A stretch of 64,000 nt of DNA from an uncultured Rhodospirillaceae bacterium. Its GTDB lineage: Bacteria; Pseudomonadota; Alphaproteobacteria; UBA8366. The DNA lies in NCBI GenBank assembly GCA_913043025.1, contig CAJWLM010000013.1:20930-84929 (forward strand). The letters run 5' to 3'. Positions 26,814 to 35,127 of this stretch are shown here, piece by piece. Below the pieces are notes generated by a model. That model was given only the letters and a program-made list of their open reading frames with translations, ran no database searches and was not told the DNA's origin. Position numbers and translations under genes: made by a program. The number at the start of each line of letters is the position of its first letter. Within the stretch, counting starts at the first letter, position 1.

Positions 26814-28313
26814 TCACCTATTTGTTGGCATGGTGAATTGTGCACCGCCCTCTATCCCACTTGGCCAACGAGCCGACACGGTTTTCAGTTTAGTAAAAAA
26901 ATGAACGGATTGAGGACCATGCATTTGAGTGTCACCGAATTTTGAACGTTTGGAACCGCCGAAGTGATGGAATGCCATAGGCACCGGGATCGGCACGTTG
27001 ACACCAATCATCCCGACATCAACTTGTTTTGAAAATGACCGAGCAACGTCGCCACTTTGAGTGAAAACTGCGACACCATTGCCATATTCGTGTCCATTCA
27101 CCATTTCTACGGCTGAGTCAAAATCTTGCGCGCGGGCAATACTAAGAACAGGGCCAAAAATTTCCTGCTTATATAGGTCCATATCCGTTGTTACTCGATC
27201 AAACAATGAGCCGTTCAGGAAAAATCCGTTCTCATATCCCTGCAGACTAACTTTCCGTCCATCAACTACAAGTTCTGCCCCCTCTTCCTCACCCTTAGCG
27301 ATTAATTTTTCAATGCGGTCTTTCGCCTGGCTTGTTATGACCGGCCCCATATCAGCTTCTATGTCGGTATATGGGCCGACTTTTAGTGCCTGGACCCTCG
27401 GCTTCAAGCGCTTAACCAGCTCATCCGCCGTGCTTTTTCCAACGGGAACCGCTACGGAAATCGCCATACAGCGCTCACCAGCAGAGCCATAGCCTGCACC
27501 CATTAGCGCATCAACGGCTTGATCCATATCAGCATCAGGCATTACGACCATATGGTTCTTTGCGCCACAAAAAGCCTGAACACGTTTATTTTGTGCTGTG
27601 CCAGTTTGGTACACGTATTCCCCAATCGCGGTTGAACCAACAAAACTTATTGCAGGTACATCGGAATGCATCAGCAAGCCATCAACAGCTATTTTGTCAC
27701 CGTTTAATATATTCCAAACACCATCTGGCAAACCGGCTTCCGTCCATAGTTCTCCCATCATGAGTGGTGCTGATGGATTGCGTTCCGACGGCTTGCAAAT
27801 AAAAGAGTTTCCGCAGGCGACCGCCATCACTCCCATCCAACAAGGCACCATGACCGGAAAATTAAATGGTGTAATTCCTCCAACCACACCTAGTGGCTCG
27901 CGAATGGAAAAGGTATCTATCCCGCCACCCACATCAGTCGAAAGCTCACCCTTCAATAGGTGCGGTATACCACAGGCAAACTCAATCACGTCAATGCCTC
28001 GCTGCACTTCACCGAGAGCGTCATCAACCGTCTTTCCATGCTCCGCGCTAATAACCGTGGCAAGTTCTTCACGCCTCTGGCTCATGATTTCCCGCATTGC
28101 GAACATAACTGCTGCACGCTTGGGGGAAGGAGTTGCTGCCCAATCATAAAATGCTACCTGAGCATTTTCGATGGTTTTCTCTACTTCTTCAGCCCCTGCC
28201 ATTGGCACTTTACTTGTCACTTCGCCTGTCGCTGGATTAAAAACCTCGAGCACTCGCCCGCTTTCACCCTTGATATGTTGGCCACCCACATAATGGGTCA
28301 ATTCTTTCAACAT
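26814..28313 (-). CDS. mmsA: Methylmalonate-semialdehyde dehydrogenase (CoA-acylating)
   Basis: The 499-residue aldehyde dehydrogenase has the MmsA-specific features VGGITPFNFPVMVPCWM, SFVGSTAIGEYVYQTG, KRVQAFCGAKNHMVVMPDAD and the catalytic cysteine in YGSAGERCMAISVAVPVG. MmsA oxidatively decarboxylates (methyl)malonate semialdehyde to propionyl- or acetyl-CoA in valine, beta-alanine and inositol catabolism. The length is normal. The RBS AGGAAATG lies at the start, with a second AAAGGG further upstream. A 3-hydroxyisobutyrate dehydrogenase-like gene is 1.2 kb away in opposite orientation, and two carboxyltransferases that could act on propionyl-CoA are elsewhere in the window. Confidence 0.93.
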   Translation of the reverse strand: MLKELTHYVGGQHIKGESGRVLEVFNPATGEVTSKVPMAGAEEVEKTIENAQVAFYDWAATPSPKRAAVMFAMREIMSQRREELATVISAEHGKTVDDALGEVQRGIDVIEFACGIPHLLKGELSTDVGGGIDTFSIREPLGVVGGITPFNFPVMVPCWMGVMAVACGNSFICKPSERNPSAPLMMGELWTEAGLPDGVWNILNGDKIAVDGLLMHSDVPAISFVGSTAIGEYVYQTGTAQNKRVQAFCGAKNHMVVMPDADMDQAVDALMGAGYGSAGERCMAISVAVPVGKSTADELVKRLKPRVQALKVGPYTDIEADMGPVITSQAKDRIEKLIAKGEEEGAELVVDGRKVSLQGYENGFFLNGSLFDRVTTDMDLYKQEIFGPVLSIARAQDFDSAVEMVNGHEYGNGVAVFTQSGDVARSFSKQVDVGMIGVNVPIPVPMAFHHFGGSKRSKFGDTQMHGPQSVHFFTKLKTVSARWPSGIEGGAQFTMPTNR

Positions 28314-28414
28314 TTCCTAATCCCTTTCAGCGCCGCAGTATAAGTTAATAAAATTTGGACAACCCCGATCGATGTGAGAAAATAATTTCATAACATGCAA
28401 CTAGCAAACAGAGT

Positions 28415-28753
28415 TCACATCTCTAAAATTTCTAACAGACTATGATCCTCACGATCCTCAATCTCAACAATCCAAATATCCGGGTCATATTTAGCCTGAC
28501 GCTCAATGAAAGACTCTGCTTCAGGATCTTGCACACGACGTCCATCAAGCGCGGGTTGCCAAATAAAGTTGCCTGATAGATCACGTTCCTGCATGAAAAT
28601 ATCAACACCGGTTTCAATTCGATTGATTTTCACGATTATAATACCACTATTTTTGTCGCCCCGCTTGAGCACTACTACTGGCACTCCTTTGCTCGACAAG
28701 CGGGCAAGGTGCGCTTGTATCCAAATATCGGTGGGCATACGAGCGTCAGACAT
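28415..28753 (-). CDS. DUF1491 family protein
   Basis: The 112-residue protein matches the small alphaproteobacterial DUF1491 family in length and character: MPTDIWIQAHLARLSSKGVPVVVLKRGDKNSGIIIVKIN, then ETGVDIFMQERDLSGNFIWQPA and YDPDIWIVEIEDREDHSLL. It looks like a compact alpha/beta cytoplasmic protein with no signal or membrane segment. Its function is unknown; the family is often found as a single-copy gene in alphaproteobacteria, which supports the taxonomic call. No clear RBS is visible upstream of the ATG. Confidence 0.82.
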   Translation of the reverse strand: MSDARMPTDIWIQAHLARLSSKGVPVVVLKRGDKNSGIIIVKINRIETGVDIFMQERDLSGNFIWQPALDGRRVQDPEAESFIERQAKYDPDIWIVEIEDREDHSLLEILEM

Positions 28754-28789
28754 ATTTATTTAAAGCAACGCAATAAGCAGCGAGTTGAC

Positions 28790-29332
28790 TCAGTGAACAG
28801 TTTTCCTACTGTAGCCATCGGCCTTTCCGGTTGAAGTACTTAGTGGGTTATCGAGGGATTTTTTAATTCTTTTGTGCTTTGGACGACCAATTCTAGCCGT
28901 GCCTAGTTCTCCGCTTGCAGAGGGCATTGTAGCACCACTTTTACTCGAGCCATTTAAGTCAATTTGCCTATAAAAGCCGTCAATTACAGCGCCTGGGTGA
29001 ACACTAAGAGTTTTGTGACCAACGTCGCCGATTACCTGTGCAGTTTCAGCTAAAACAACATCGGTTGCCGATATGGAACCAACAACTTTCCCGTGTATCT
29101 CGGCCTCTTTGCACTTAATTTGACCATTGATGTAGCCATCACGGCCAATTATCAGCTTTTCGCAGCTAACATTCCCATTGACGCCTCCATCAAGATAAAT
29201 TTCACCATCGCCAAAGATATCACCTTGGAGAATTAAATCTTTAGATAATACAGAAGTTCTTTCCTGGGTGATACGACGGCTTTCTCGCTCATTTGCGCGA
29301 AAGTTAAGTTTTAATTTTTCCAAGATCGTCAT
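28790..29332 (-). CDS. Bactofilin (polymer-forming cytoskeletal protein)
   Basis: The roughly 180-residue protein has a central bactofilin domain (about residues 35-130). Its hydrophobic-glycine rhythm marks a right-handed beta-helix: GDIFGDGEIYLDGGVNGNVSCEKLIIGRDGYINGQIKCKEAEIHGKVVGSISATDVVL. Disordered charged tails flank it, as usual for bactofilins. These proteins self-assemble without nucleotide and organise cell shape, stalks or wall enzymes at the membrane. I use the ATG at 29332 (MTILEKLKLNF) with GGGAC upstream; the ORF-track start adds 15 non-typical residues. A 180-bp very AT-rich divergent region separates it from the next gene. Confidence 0.9.
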   Translation of the reverse strand: MTILEKLKLNFRANERESRRITQERTSVLSKDLILQGDIFGDGEIYLDGGVNGNVSCEKLIIGRDGYINGQIKCKEAEIHGKVVGSISATDVVLAETAQVIGDVGHKTLSVHPGAVIDGFYRQIDLNGSSKSGATMPSASGELGTARIGRPKHKRIKKSLDNPLSTSTGKADGYSRKTVH

Positions 29333-29515
29333 ATTGGTGTCCCAGCTATGGTTATTTTTATGGATGCGATAATACAAAATAAATTACATAATAACAAGGA
29401 AGGCAATAATTCAGAAATTCAAGCTTTTAAGAAAATAACATTCATGTATTATTTGATTTATCTTTTATATATCTACACAATTTTCCAATAATAATTAAGT
29501 AATAGGAATAATTAC

Positions 29516-30412
29516 ATGAAAATAGGATATGTTGGTCTCGGAAATATGGGGCGCCCGATAGCCGCAAATCTCGCACGCGCTGGCAATGAAATGATTGTTT
29601 TTGATTTGAACCGGGAAGCGGTAGATAGCTTTGTCGATGAGTTTGGTGCACGCGCCGCCAATGGACTCCACAGTCTGGCACAAAGCTCTGATATAGTTAT
29701 TACTATTGTTCCGACAGGCAAGGATGTAAATCGAATATTGCTGGGCGACGCCAATTGCGAGGACTCACTTATCAGTGGACTCGATAGCAGTAAGCTATTC
29801 ATTGACATGAGCTCATCAGAGCCGGAGGGAACGCTGGAACTCGGGAAAATCATGAAAGATAAAAATATTCCCTTTCTAGATGCTCCTGTTTCTGGTGGAG
29901 TGAAACGGGCAGTTTCAGGCACCATTTCTATCATGGTTGGCGGTGAGAGCGCTGTGATAGCTCGGGCGAAACCTATTTTTGAATCAGTAAGCAGCGATAT
30001 TTTTGAATGCGGGCCACTTGGTGCCGGTCATGCAACCAAGGCGATGAATAACATGCTTTCCGCTCTTAGCGTTCTAGCAACTACGGAAGCACTCTTGATA
30101 GGTCGACGTTTTGGCCTGGACCCGTCAACATTAACTAACGTCATAAATAAATCATCGGGCCGAAACAATGCAACCGAACTAAAGATGCATCAGTTTATTC
30201 TAAAAAAGAATTGGAATTCCGGATTTTCGAGCGGATTAATGCTTAAAGATCTAACTATTGCTCAAAATTTAGCCCGTAAGGTCGGCTTGAGTGCACCGTG
30301 CACGGCATTGGTGCGAGATGCATTTGCAGAAACAGTTGACCATTACGGACCTTCGTCTGATCATACCACGCTAGCAAAGCTTCTTCAGGAGACAAGAAAA
30401 ACCGAGCTTTAA
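29516..30412 (+). CDS. NAD(P)-dependent beta-hydroxyacid dehydrogenase (3-hydroxyisobutyrate dehydrogenase-like)
   Basis: The 298-residue protein has an N-terminal Rossmann motif, MKIGYVGLGNMGRPIAANLARAGNEMIVFDLN. The substrate-binding stretch FLDAPVSGGVKRAVSGTISIMVGG and the catalytic Lys in GAGHATKAMNNML follow. This is the pattern of the HIBADH/tartronate-semialdehyde reductase family. With mmsA nearby, 3-hydroxyisobutyrate oxidation (MmsB role) is plausible. However, the gene is divergent from the mmsA side and other hydroxyacids cannot be excluded, for instance tartronate semialdehyde given the hydroxypyruvate isomerase-like gene at 42.6 kb. AGGAAT precedes the ATG. Confidence 0.85.
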   Translation: MKIGYVGLGNMGRPIAANLARAGNEMIVFDLNREAVDSFVDEFGARAANGLHSLAQSSDIVITIVPTGKDVNRILLGDANCEDSLISGLDSSKLFIDMSSSEPEGTLELGKIMKDKNIPFLDAPVSGGVKRAVSGTISIMVGGESAVIARAKPIFESVSSDIFECGPLGAGHATKAMNNMLSALSVLATTEALLIGRRFGLDPSTLTNVINKSSGRNNATELKMHQFILKKNWNSGFSSGLMLKDLTIAQNLARKVGLSAPCTALVRDAFAETVDHYGPSSDHTTLAKLLQETRKTEL

Positions 30413-30443
30413 GATGAATCAGTCAGATTTGATTTGGACGCGT

Positions 30444-31409
30444 CTATTCCGCTGCCGTGGATATCTCATGCTCGGCAAGAAACTTCTCGGCTTCTAAAGC
30501 AGCCATGCAACCCATTCCAGCAGCCGTAACCGCTTGCCGGTAGGTCTTATCTTTTACATCACCAGCAGCGAAAATGCCGGGTATGCTGGTTACTGTGCTA
30601 TCGGGCTTGGTTAAGATATAACCTTCATCGTCCATATCAATTTTATTCTTAAATACCCCAGTAGCTGGATCATGCCCAATAGCTATGAACACACCCTGTA
30701 AATCAATATCCGTTTTTTGTTCGGATTTAATATTTTTAATGCGAGCTCCGGTGACCTGAAGTGGATCACCGCCCCCTAATACCTCATCGACGACACTATC
30801 CCAAATCACTTCAATTTTTTCATTCTGAAGTAATCGTTCCTGCAATATTTTTTCAGCTCGAAACGAATCTCGCCTATGTATGACTGTGACTTTGGCGGCA
30901 TGGTTTGTAAGGTATAACGCCTCTTCTACAGCAGTATTGCCTCCCCCAACCACCGCAACGTTTTGATCCTTGAAAAAGAAACCATCGCATGTAGCGCATG
31001 CTGATACACCAAAACCCTGAAATTTTTGTTCTGATTCGAGGCCAAGCCAGCGCGCTTGGGCACCAGTAGCAATGATAACAGTTTCACCACTGTACGTATC
31101 TCCCATATCACCAGTCATTTGAAAGGTGTCCTGATCGAAATCGACATCGTTAATCATGTCATAAATTATGTGGGTTCCAACAGCCTCAGCCTGTTTTTGC
31201 ATCTGCTCCATCAACCACGGACCCTGTATTACCTCCTCAAACCCCGGGTAATTCTCAACATCTGTAGTTATGGTCATCTGCCCACCGGGCTGAATTCCAG
31301 CAACAATAAGTGGCTTTAGATTTGCCCGCGCAGCGTAGATTGCAGCGGTGTAGCCCGCAGGACCAGATCCAATGATCAAAACTTTACTATGATGATGACC
31401 CATTTTCAT
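30444..31409 (-). CDS. trxB: Thioredoxin-disulfide reductase
   Basis: The 321-residue flavoprotein contains FAD motif VLIIGSGPAGYTAAIYAARA, the redox dithiol SACATCDGFFF, the NADPH motif VAVVGGGNTAVEEALYL, and the C-terminal FAD block GIFAAGDVKDKTYRQAVTAAGMG. These are diagnostic of low-molecular-weight TrxB. It reduces thioredoxin with NADPH in the cytoplasm. AGAGGG lies two bases before the first ATG (31409) and eight before a second in-frame ATG at 31403, which is therefore a likely true start. It is convergent with the HIBADH-like gene. Confidence 0.96.
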   Translation of the reverse strand: MKMGHHHSKVLIIGSGPAGYTAAIYAARANLKPLIVAGIQPGGQMTITTDVENYPGFEEVIQGPWLMEQMQKQAEAVGTHIIYDMINDVDFDQDTFQMTGDMGDTYSGETVIIATGAQARWLGLESEQKFQGFGVSACATCDGFFFKDQNVAVVGGGNTAVEEALYLTNHAAKVTVIHRRDSFRAEKILQERLLQNEKIEVIWDSVVDEVLGGGDPLQVTGARIKNIKSEQKTDIDLQGVFIAIGHDPATGVFKNKIDMDDEGYILTKPDSTVTSIPGIFAAGDVKDKTYRQAVTAAGMGCMAALEAEKFLAEHEISTAAE

Positions 31410-31471
31410 AACCCTCTTTGTAAATACGCCATAATATCGACGTAGCGTTTCAGCGGTTGTCTTTCAAGTAA

Positions 31472-32272
31472 TCAATTCCAATGGTTTGGAGTAAGATCCG
31501 CCCGGACCGCAAATTCCTCTGCACCAGGAACTTTCGGAAATCTATCTAAGACCAGTGGATCGTGACCAGGGATAATATGTGTTGGTGAATCTGCCAAGTT
31601 AGTGATGGTACTATACCCATTCAACATGTCAGCAACGTTTAAAACCAAAGGAAAAGGATTTATTTCTTCAATGTTGGCATATAGATGGATAGCGTCGACA
31701 GCAAGCACTACCCAACCGCGCTGGGTATTAACACGCACCACCTGCAGACCATCTGTATGCCCACCAACGTGGTGTAGCGTTATTCCAGGCGCTAATTCCT
31801 TAAAACCGTCAACAAATTCGACCCTGTCGCCGAAAAGTGCGCGAACCATATCTACTACATAGTCAACAGCAAAAATATCCCGGAAAGCCGGATGTTTCAT
31901 ATTAGGCCCTGTTGCAAAAGCCATCTCACGTTCTTGTATATGAAATGTTGCTTTGGGGAACTCGTGTGCATTGCCACAATGATCGTAATGCATGTGGCTG
32001 ACGATGAGGTCCTCAACTTCGCTAGCATCTATCCTAACCTCCGCGAGTGCCTCCGCCGGCGTACGGAGCAGCCGCCGCCCACGTTTTTTTGCCTCTTTTT
32101 CTTCAAATCCCATATCCACGATAATCACACGGCCTTCCTCATTTTTAAGTGCCCAAATAAAATAATCCATTGGCATTGGACCGTTGTGGGTATCCGTGAA
32201 TAAAAAATGTTCATGTTTTAACGCATTGGTACGCTCCGCATATTTGAGCACATAAATTTCCCATTTATCCAT
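31472..32272 (-). CDS. N-acyl homoserine lactonase-like metallo-beta-lactamase-fold hydrolase
   Basis: The 266-residue MBL-fold protein has IVSHMHYDHCGNAHEF (H-x-H-x-D-H), HHVGGHTDGLQVV, VLAVDAIHLYAN and HIIPGHDPLVLDRF, the complete dinuclear zinc site. YFIWALKNEEGRVIIVDMGFEEKEAKKRGRRLLR at the N-terminus is characteristic of the AttM/AhlD lactonase branch. No luxI/luxR genes are present, and the gene is the last of a unit with a TauD dioxygenase and aconitase X subunits. A catabolic lactone or ester hydrolase is therefore at least as likely as a quorum-quenching enzyme. Confidence 0.85.
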   Translation of the reverse strand: MDKWEIYVLKYAERTNALKHEHFLFTDTHNGPMPMDYFIWALKNEEGRVIIVDMGFEEKEAKKRGRRLLRTPAEALAEVRIDASEVEDLIVSHMHYDHCGNAHEFPKATFHIQEREMAFATGPNMKHPAFRDIFAVDYVVDMVRALFGDRVEFVDGFKELAPGITLHHVGGHTDGLQVVRVNTQRGWVVLAVDAIHLYANIEEINPFPLVLNVADMLNGYSTITNLADSPTHIIPGHDPLVLDRFPKVPGAEEFAVRADLTPNHWN

Positions 32273-32284
32273 TTCCGCTATTCT

Positions 32285-33166
32285 CTAAACAGCCAATGAA
32301 GGCCGAGAACCACGGATCGTGGTGCGATGCATCCGACGACGGGCATTTTTTTCATCAAATGGCAGAGCCTTATGCAAAACGCTTCGATTATCCCATATGA
32401 TGACATCGCCTGGCGTCCACCGATGTACATATTCAAATTTAGCCTGACTTGCAAAATCAATCAGCTCATAAATTATTTTTTGGCTTTCCGCATCTTCCAT
32501 GCCTTCGAAAGAGCGAACAAAAACAGCGGACAAATAAAGTGCTTTACGACCCGTTTCGGGATGACTAATCACTGCAGGATGCGATAATGGCGGTGTGGAT
32601 GCCTTTTGCTCATCAGTCAGGGGAGGGCGGTCATTGTGATGATTCTCAAAGTTCCATACATAGTCATGCACTCCCATTCTTTTGAGAAGCCACTGTTTGC
32701 GCTCCTCAGGCAACGCTTCATAAACTGCAAACATACTTGTGAAGCAAGTTTCGCCCTCGCCCTCGGGACATTCAAGGCAATGGAAGATAGAACCTAGACT
32801 TGGCTCTTTCATATACGACAGGTCAGAGTGGTACCGTTTCGACCCCCCGAATGCACCAACATGCTTGCCGTTTTCAATTATGTTTGAAACAACAAATATT
32901 TCTGGATGACCTGGGAGACAATAATTACTTAAAACGTGGTTTTCTAACGGACCGAACCGCTTGGAAAATTCAATGTGTTCGTCTGGCGACCAATTCTGAT
33001 CACGAAATATCAGAACGCTACGATCGTACAACTCTTTCTGAATTTGTTTAAAAACTAATTCAGACAACGGATTGGCGAGATCAATCCCTGACACCTCAGA
33101 TCCTATGTGCTGAGTAGCAGGTGTAAATGTGACCTCTTCATTAAAAACTTTTTTAGCAACTTCCAT
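32285..33166 (-). CDS. TauD/TfdA-family 2-oxoglutarate dioxygenase (copy 2 of 3)
   Basis: The 293-residue TauD-fold protein has SKRYHSDLSYMKEPSLG (H-x-D), RSVLHKALPFD (distal His) and RRRMHRTTIRG (2OG Arg). It aligns well with copy 1 in the central VLSNYCLPGHPEIFVVSNIIENGKHVGAFGG region. GGGAGG is upstream of the ATG, and the gene follows the aconitase X small subunit by 11 bp. Coupling of a hydroxylase to a dehydratase of the aconitase X type suggests that it makes the hydroxylated substrate, but this is inference. The substrate is unknown. Confidence 0.88.
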   Translation of the reverse strand: MEVAKKVFNEEVTFTPATQHIGSEVSGIDLANPLSELVFKQIQKELYDRSVLIFRDQNWSPDEHIEFSKRFGPLENHVLSNYCLPGHPEIFVVSNIIENGKHVGAFGGSKRYHSDLSYMKEPSLGSIFHCLECPEGEGETCFTSMFAVYEALPEERKQWLLKRMGVHDYVWNFENHHNDRPPLTDEQKASTPPLSHPAVISHPETGRKALYLSAVFVRSFEGMEDAESQKIIYELIDFASQAKFEYVHRWTPGDVIIWDNRSVLHKALPFDEKNARRRMHRTTIRGSRPSLAV

Positions 33167-33177
33167 AAATTCCTCCC

Positions 33178-33606
33178 TTAATCCTTAGCCTTAATCCTTG
33201 AAAGTATTCTAACAATACCTTGTGCTGGAACGATCTCTATCTTATCACCTGTGAATATAGCGCTAGTAATATCTACGTCGAAGCGATCCATAAACGGCAT
33301 TTGTGCAAATGCTGCTCCTTGCGCCATAACAGGATTGCCATCATTGAGGAGAAGGCCAAGAGGAGCCTTTTTTTTTTCGACCATCTCACGTAGCATCCAT
33401 GCTGATGCCACACCCCCTTTTGCTGCGTTGAGCACCAAAATACGGCCAACAAATTCCTCCCCGTACAACTTGTGACTTGGGCGTGAAAATATTCCACGAT
33501 CACGATCTAAGTCGTAACGCGCGCTGAAATCATCGGGCGCTGCTAGAGCAATTCCACGTACTGTTGGACCAATCCCTAAATGTCCTTTAATTTCCACTAA
33601 ACTCAT
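33178..33606 (-). CDS. Aconitase X swivel domain / small subunit (DUF126)
   Basis: The 142-residue protein matches the DUF126 family: the GRILVLNAAKGGVASAWMLREMVEKKKAPLGLLLNDGNPVMAQGAAFAQMPFMDRFD stretch carries the K-G-G-V/S-A-S-x-x-L pattern of the AcnX small subunit. It partners the catalytic large subunit encoded by the overlapping upstream gene (ATGA overlap), together forming a dehydratase. Bacterial AcnX enzymes with known function dehydrate cis-3-hydroxy-L-proline, while archaeal ones dehydrate mevalonate-5-phosphate. The next gene is a TauD dioxygenase. Confidence 0.87.
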   Translation of the reverse strand: MSLVEIKGHLGIGPTVRGIALAAPDDFSARYDLDRDRGIFSRPSHKLYGEEFVGRILVLNAAKGGVASAWMLREMVEKKKAPLGLLLNDGNPVMAQGAAFAQMPFMDRFDVDITSAIFTGDKIEIVPAQGIVRILSRIKAKD

Positions 33607-34850
33607 CCAATCACCTTTCCCTCAATAGCCGATTGTATGCAACGCTGAATTGATGCTGGGGTCGGTCGATAGCCATATCCTTCACAAATATTTACCATTT
33701 TTACTGAGTGCGTCATTAACCGATCCCATTTATGGGCCAAGCGTATTTCCTTCGCAAAGGTCGCAAAAAAATCATGCCCATGCACCATCCTTGCGCCCGC
33801 CCTTTCTATTATCTGAGTAAGACCAATACGAGCGCATGCTTGTTTAATTTCCTCAGGAGCGTATATCAAAAGCGCGGTACGGTCATGGACCCTTTTACCC
33901 TCAAGCAAAGCGGCAACTTCTATGATTTCAGTTACAGTCAACTGTGGGGTGGATAGAGCAACCACATCTAGCTCGTCACCAATACCACCCCACTCCTGAT
34001 AAAAAGCCTTTACATGATTAAAATTAATGGTCTTTACATCAAGTTTTTTCCCTCCCGCCGCAGTTTCCCAATCGGGAGCCTCAGGCGTAACATTCACAAC
34101 GTGAAACATTGCGGTCGAGCCATAACTCGCCATTGCCAATGCCATATGATTTAGCTCCAATACCGAGGGTGGTGGGCCAGTTAGCTCGAGAGCTGGCACG
34201 CACCAGTATGAATTTAGCTCTCTGCCGATAAGTGCGCCGATAACCCCCCAATCGACAATGTTTGCTGGGGAAAAATTAAGTTTAAAGCCATGAGTGGCAA
34301 ACCGTTTGGCCTTCAAGTGAAAACCGTATCGAGGAACACGACCAGTAAAGAAAGCCGCTAAACTTGATGGACCTGCCTCAAAATTACAACGCGCTCCAAC
34401 GATACTGTTCATATATATAACCGAGGGTGTGCCACTATAACCGCAAGCCTCGCCAAAACCAGGCGCAGTGACGGAGTGGTCATTAACATAGGCATGGTTG
34501 GTGACAACTCCGAGTTTGCCGAGGGCCTCAACTGCCTGTGTACCCTGTACCTCCAAGTTTCGGCCAGGTAAAAGAAAACTGAAGTTTTCCTTATCAAAAC
34601 CCCTAAAATCAGCGGTTGCATAAGCTCGCGGATAACGCTCGCTGGGACGCAGGTTTCCCAGCTCCTCTATAAACGCGATACCACTATCACCCATAGTCTC
34701 TCTGTCAGTACTGACATGAACGAGCCGTATAGGAACAAAATCTTCCGCATCAAAGAAAGTGCCAACATCCTTTTGAAACCCTATCGCCCAGGCGGCGGCT
34801 TTTCCGTGTTTTCCATCGAGCATGGCCTTTTCTATATCATCAAGTTTCAT
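33603..34850 (-). CDS. Aconitase X catalytic subunit (DUF521), possible cis-3-hydroxyproline dehydratase-type enzyme
   Basis: The roughly 415-residue protein has the AcnX signature TPSVIYMNSIVGARCNFEAGPSSLAAFFTGRVPRYGFHLKAKR, plus AYVNDHSVTAPGFGEACGYSGTPS and IYAPEEIKQACARIGLTQIIERAG. In this family the Fe-S ligands and catalytic residues lie in these stretches. I use the ATG at 34850 (MKLDDIEKAMLDGKHG), which has GAAGAAAA upstream and matches the usual N-terminus; the ORF-track start at 34910 adds 20 residues reading into the upstream remnant. It is the first gene of the operon acnX large - acnX small - TauD - lactonase-like. The substrate could be a hydroxyproline or another hydroxy acid. 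Confidence 0.87.
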   Translation of the reverse strand: MKLDDIEKAMLDGKHGKAAAWAIGFQKDVGTFFDAEDFVPIRLVHVSTDRETMGDSGIAFIEELGNLRPSERYPRAYATADFRGFDKENFSFLLPGRNLEVQGTQAVEALGKLGVVTNHAYVNDHSVTAPGFGEACGYSGTPSVIYMNSIVGARCNFEAGPSSLAAFFTGRVPRYGFHLKAKRFATHGFKLNFSPANIVDWGVIGALIGRELNSYWCVPALELTGPPPSVLELNHMALAMASYGSTAMFHVVNVTPEAPDWETAAGGKKLDVKTINFNHVKAFYQEWGGIGDELDVVALSTPQLTVTEIIEVAALLEGKRVHDRTALLIYAPEEIKQACARIGLTQIIERAGARMVHGHDFFATFAKEIRLAHKWDRLMTHSVKMVNICEGYGYRPTPASIQRCIQSAIEGKVIG

Positions 34851-34857
34851 GTTTTCT

Positions 34858-35118
34858 TCATACCACGAAGTTGCAAACAGGCAAGGAGGCTCGCCCCCAT
34901 AACATCCCAATCTGGCATCTTCTCTTCTTTTTGGCTATAATTTCAACTCGGCTATCTCGGCGGTACGCAATAGTCGCCTTTCCCATTTCATCGTCGGATC
35001 GATTAACCAACGTCCATTTCTCATGGGGTGGTTTGCGGCCTAAAATAGAGCGAATGGCTGTTGTCTTCCCAACACCAAGAAATCCAGTTATTAGATTGGT
35101 GAGCACCGAAGTCAGCAT
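34858..35118 (-). pseudogene. Truncated YeiR/CobW-type GTPase remnant
   Basis: The 86-codon frame begins MLTSVLTNLITGFLGVGKTTAIRSILGRKPPHEKWTLVN. This is the N-terminal Walker A segment of the YeiR/CobW metal-chaperone GTPases, which normally continue VNEFGEVGIDG and reach 300 or more residues with a C-x-C-C motif. Here the similarity stops right after VN. The remaining 45 or so residues (RSDDEMGKATIAYRRDSRV...) are unrelated and no CxCC, G3 or NKxD motif follows before the stop. It looks like a decayed or deleted gene between ggt and the acnX operon. An intact cobW is at 61.5 kb but is a different subfamily, so this is not a simple duplication of it. Confidence 0.7.
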
Positions 35119-35127
35119 AAAAGAGCT

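Noticed and set aside
31472-32272. Quorum-quenching system
   Set aside because: The protein resembles AHL lactonases, but no luxI/luxR-type genes are present and its operon is catabolic, so the name is kept only as family likeness.
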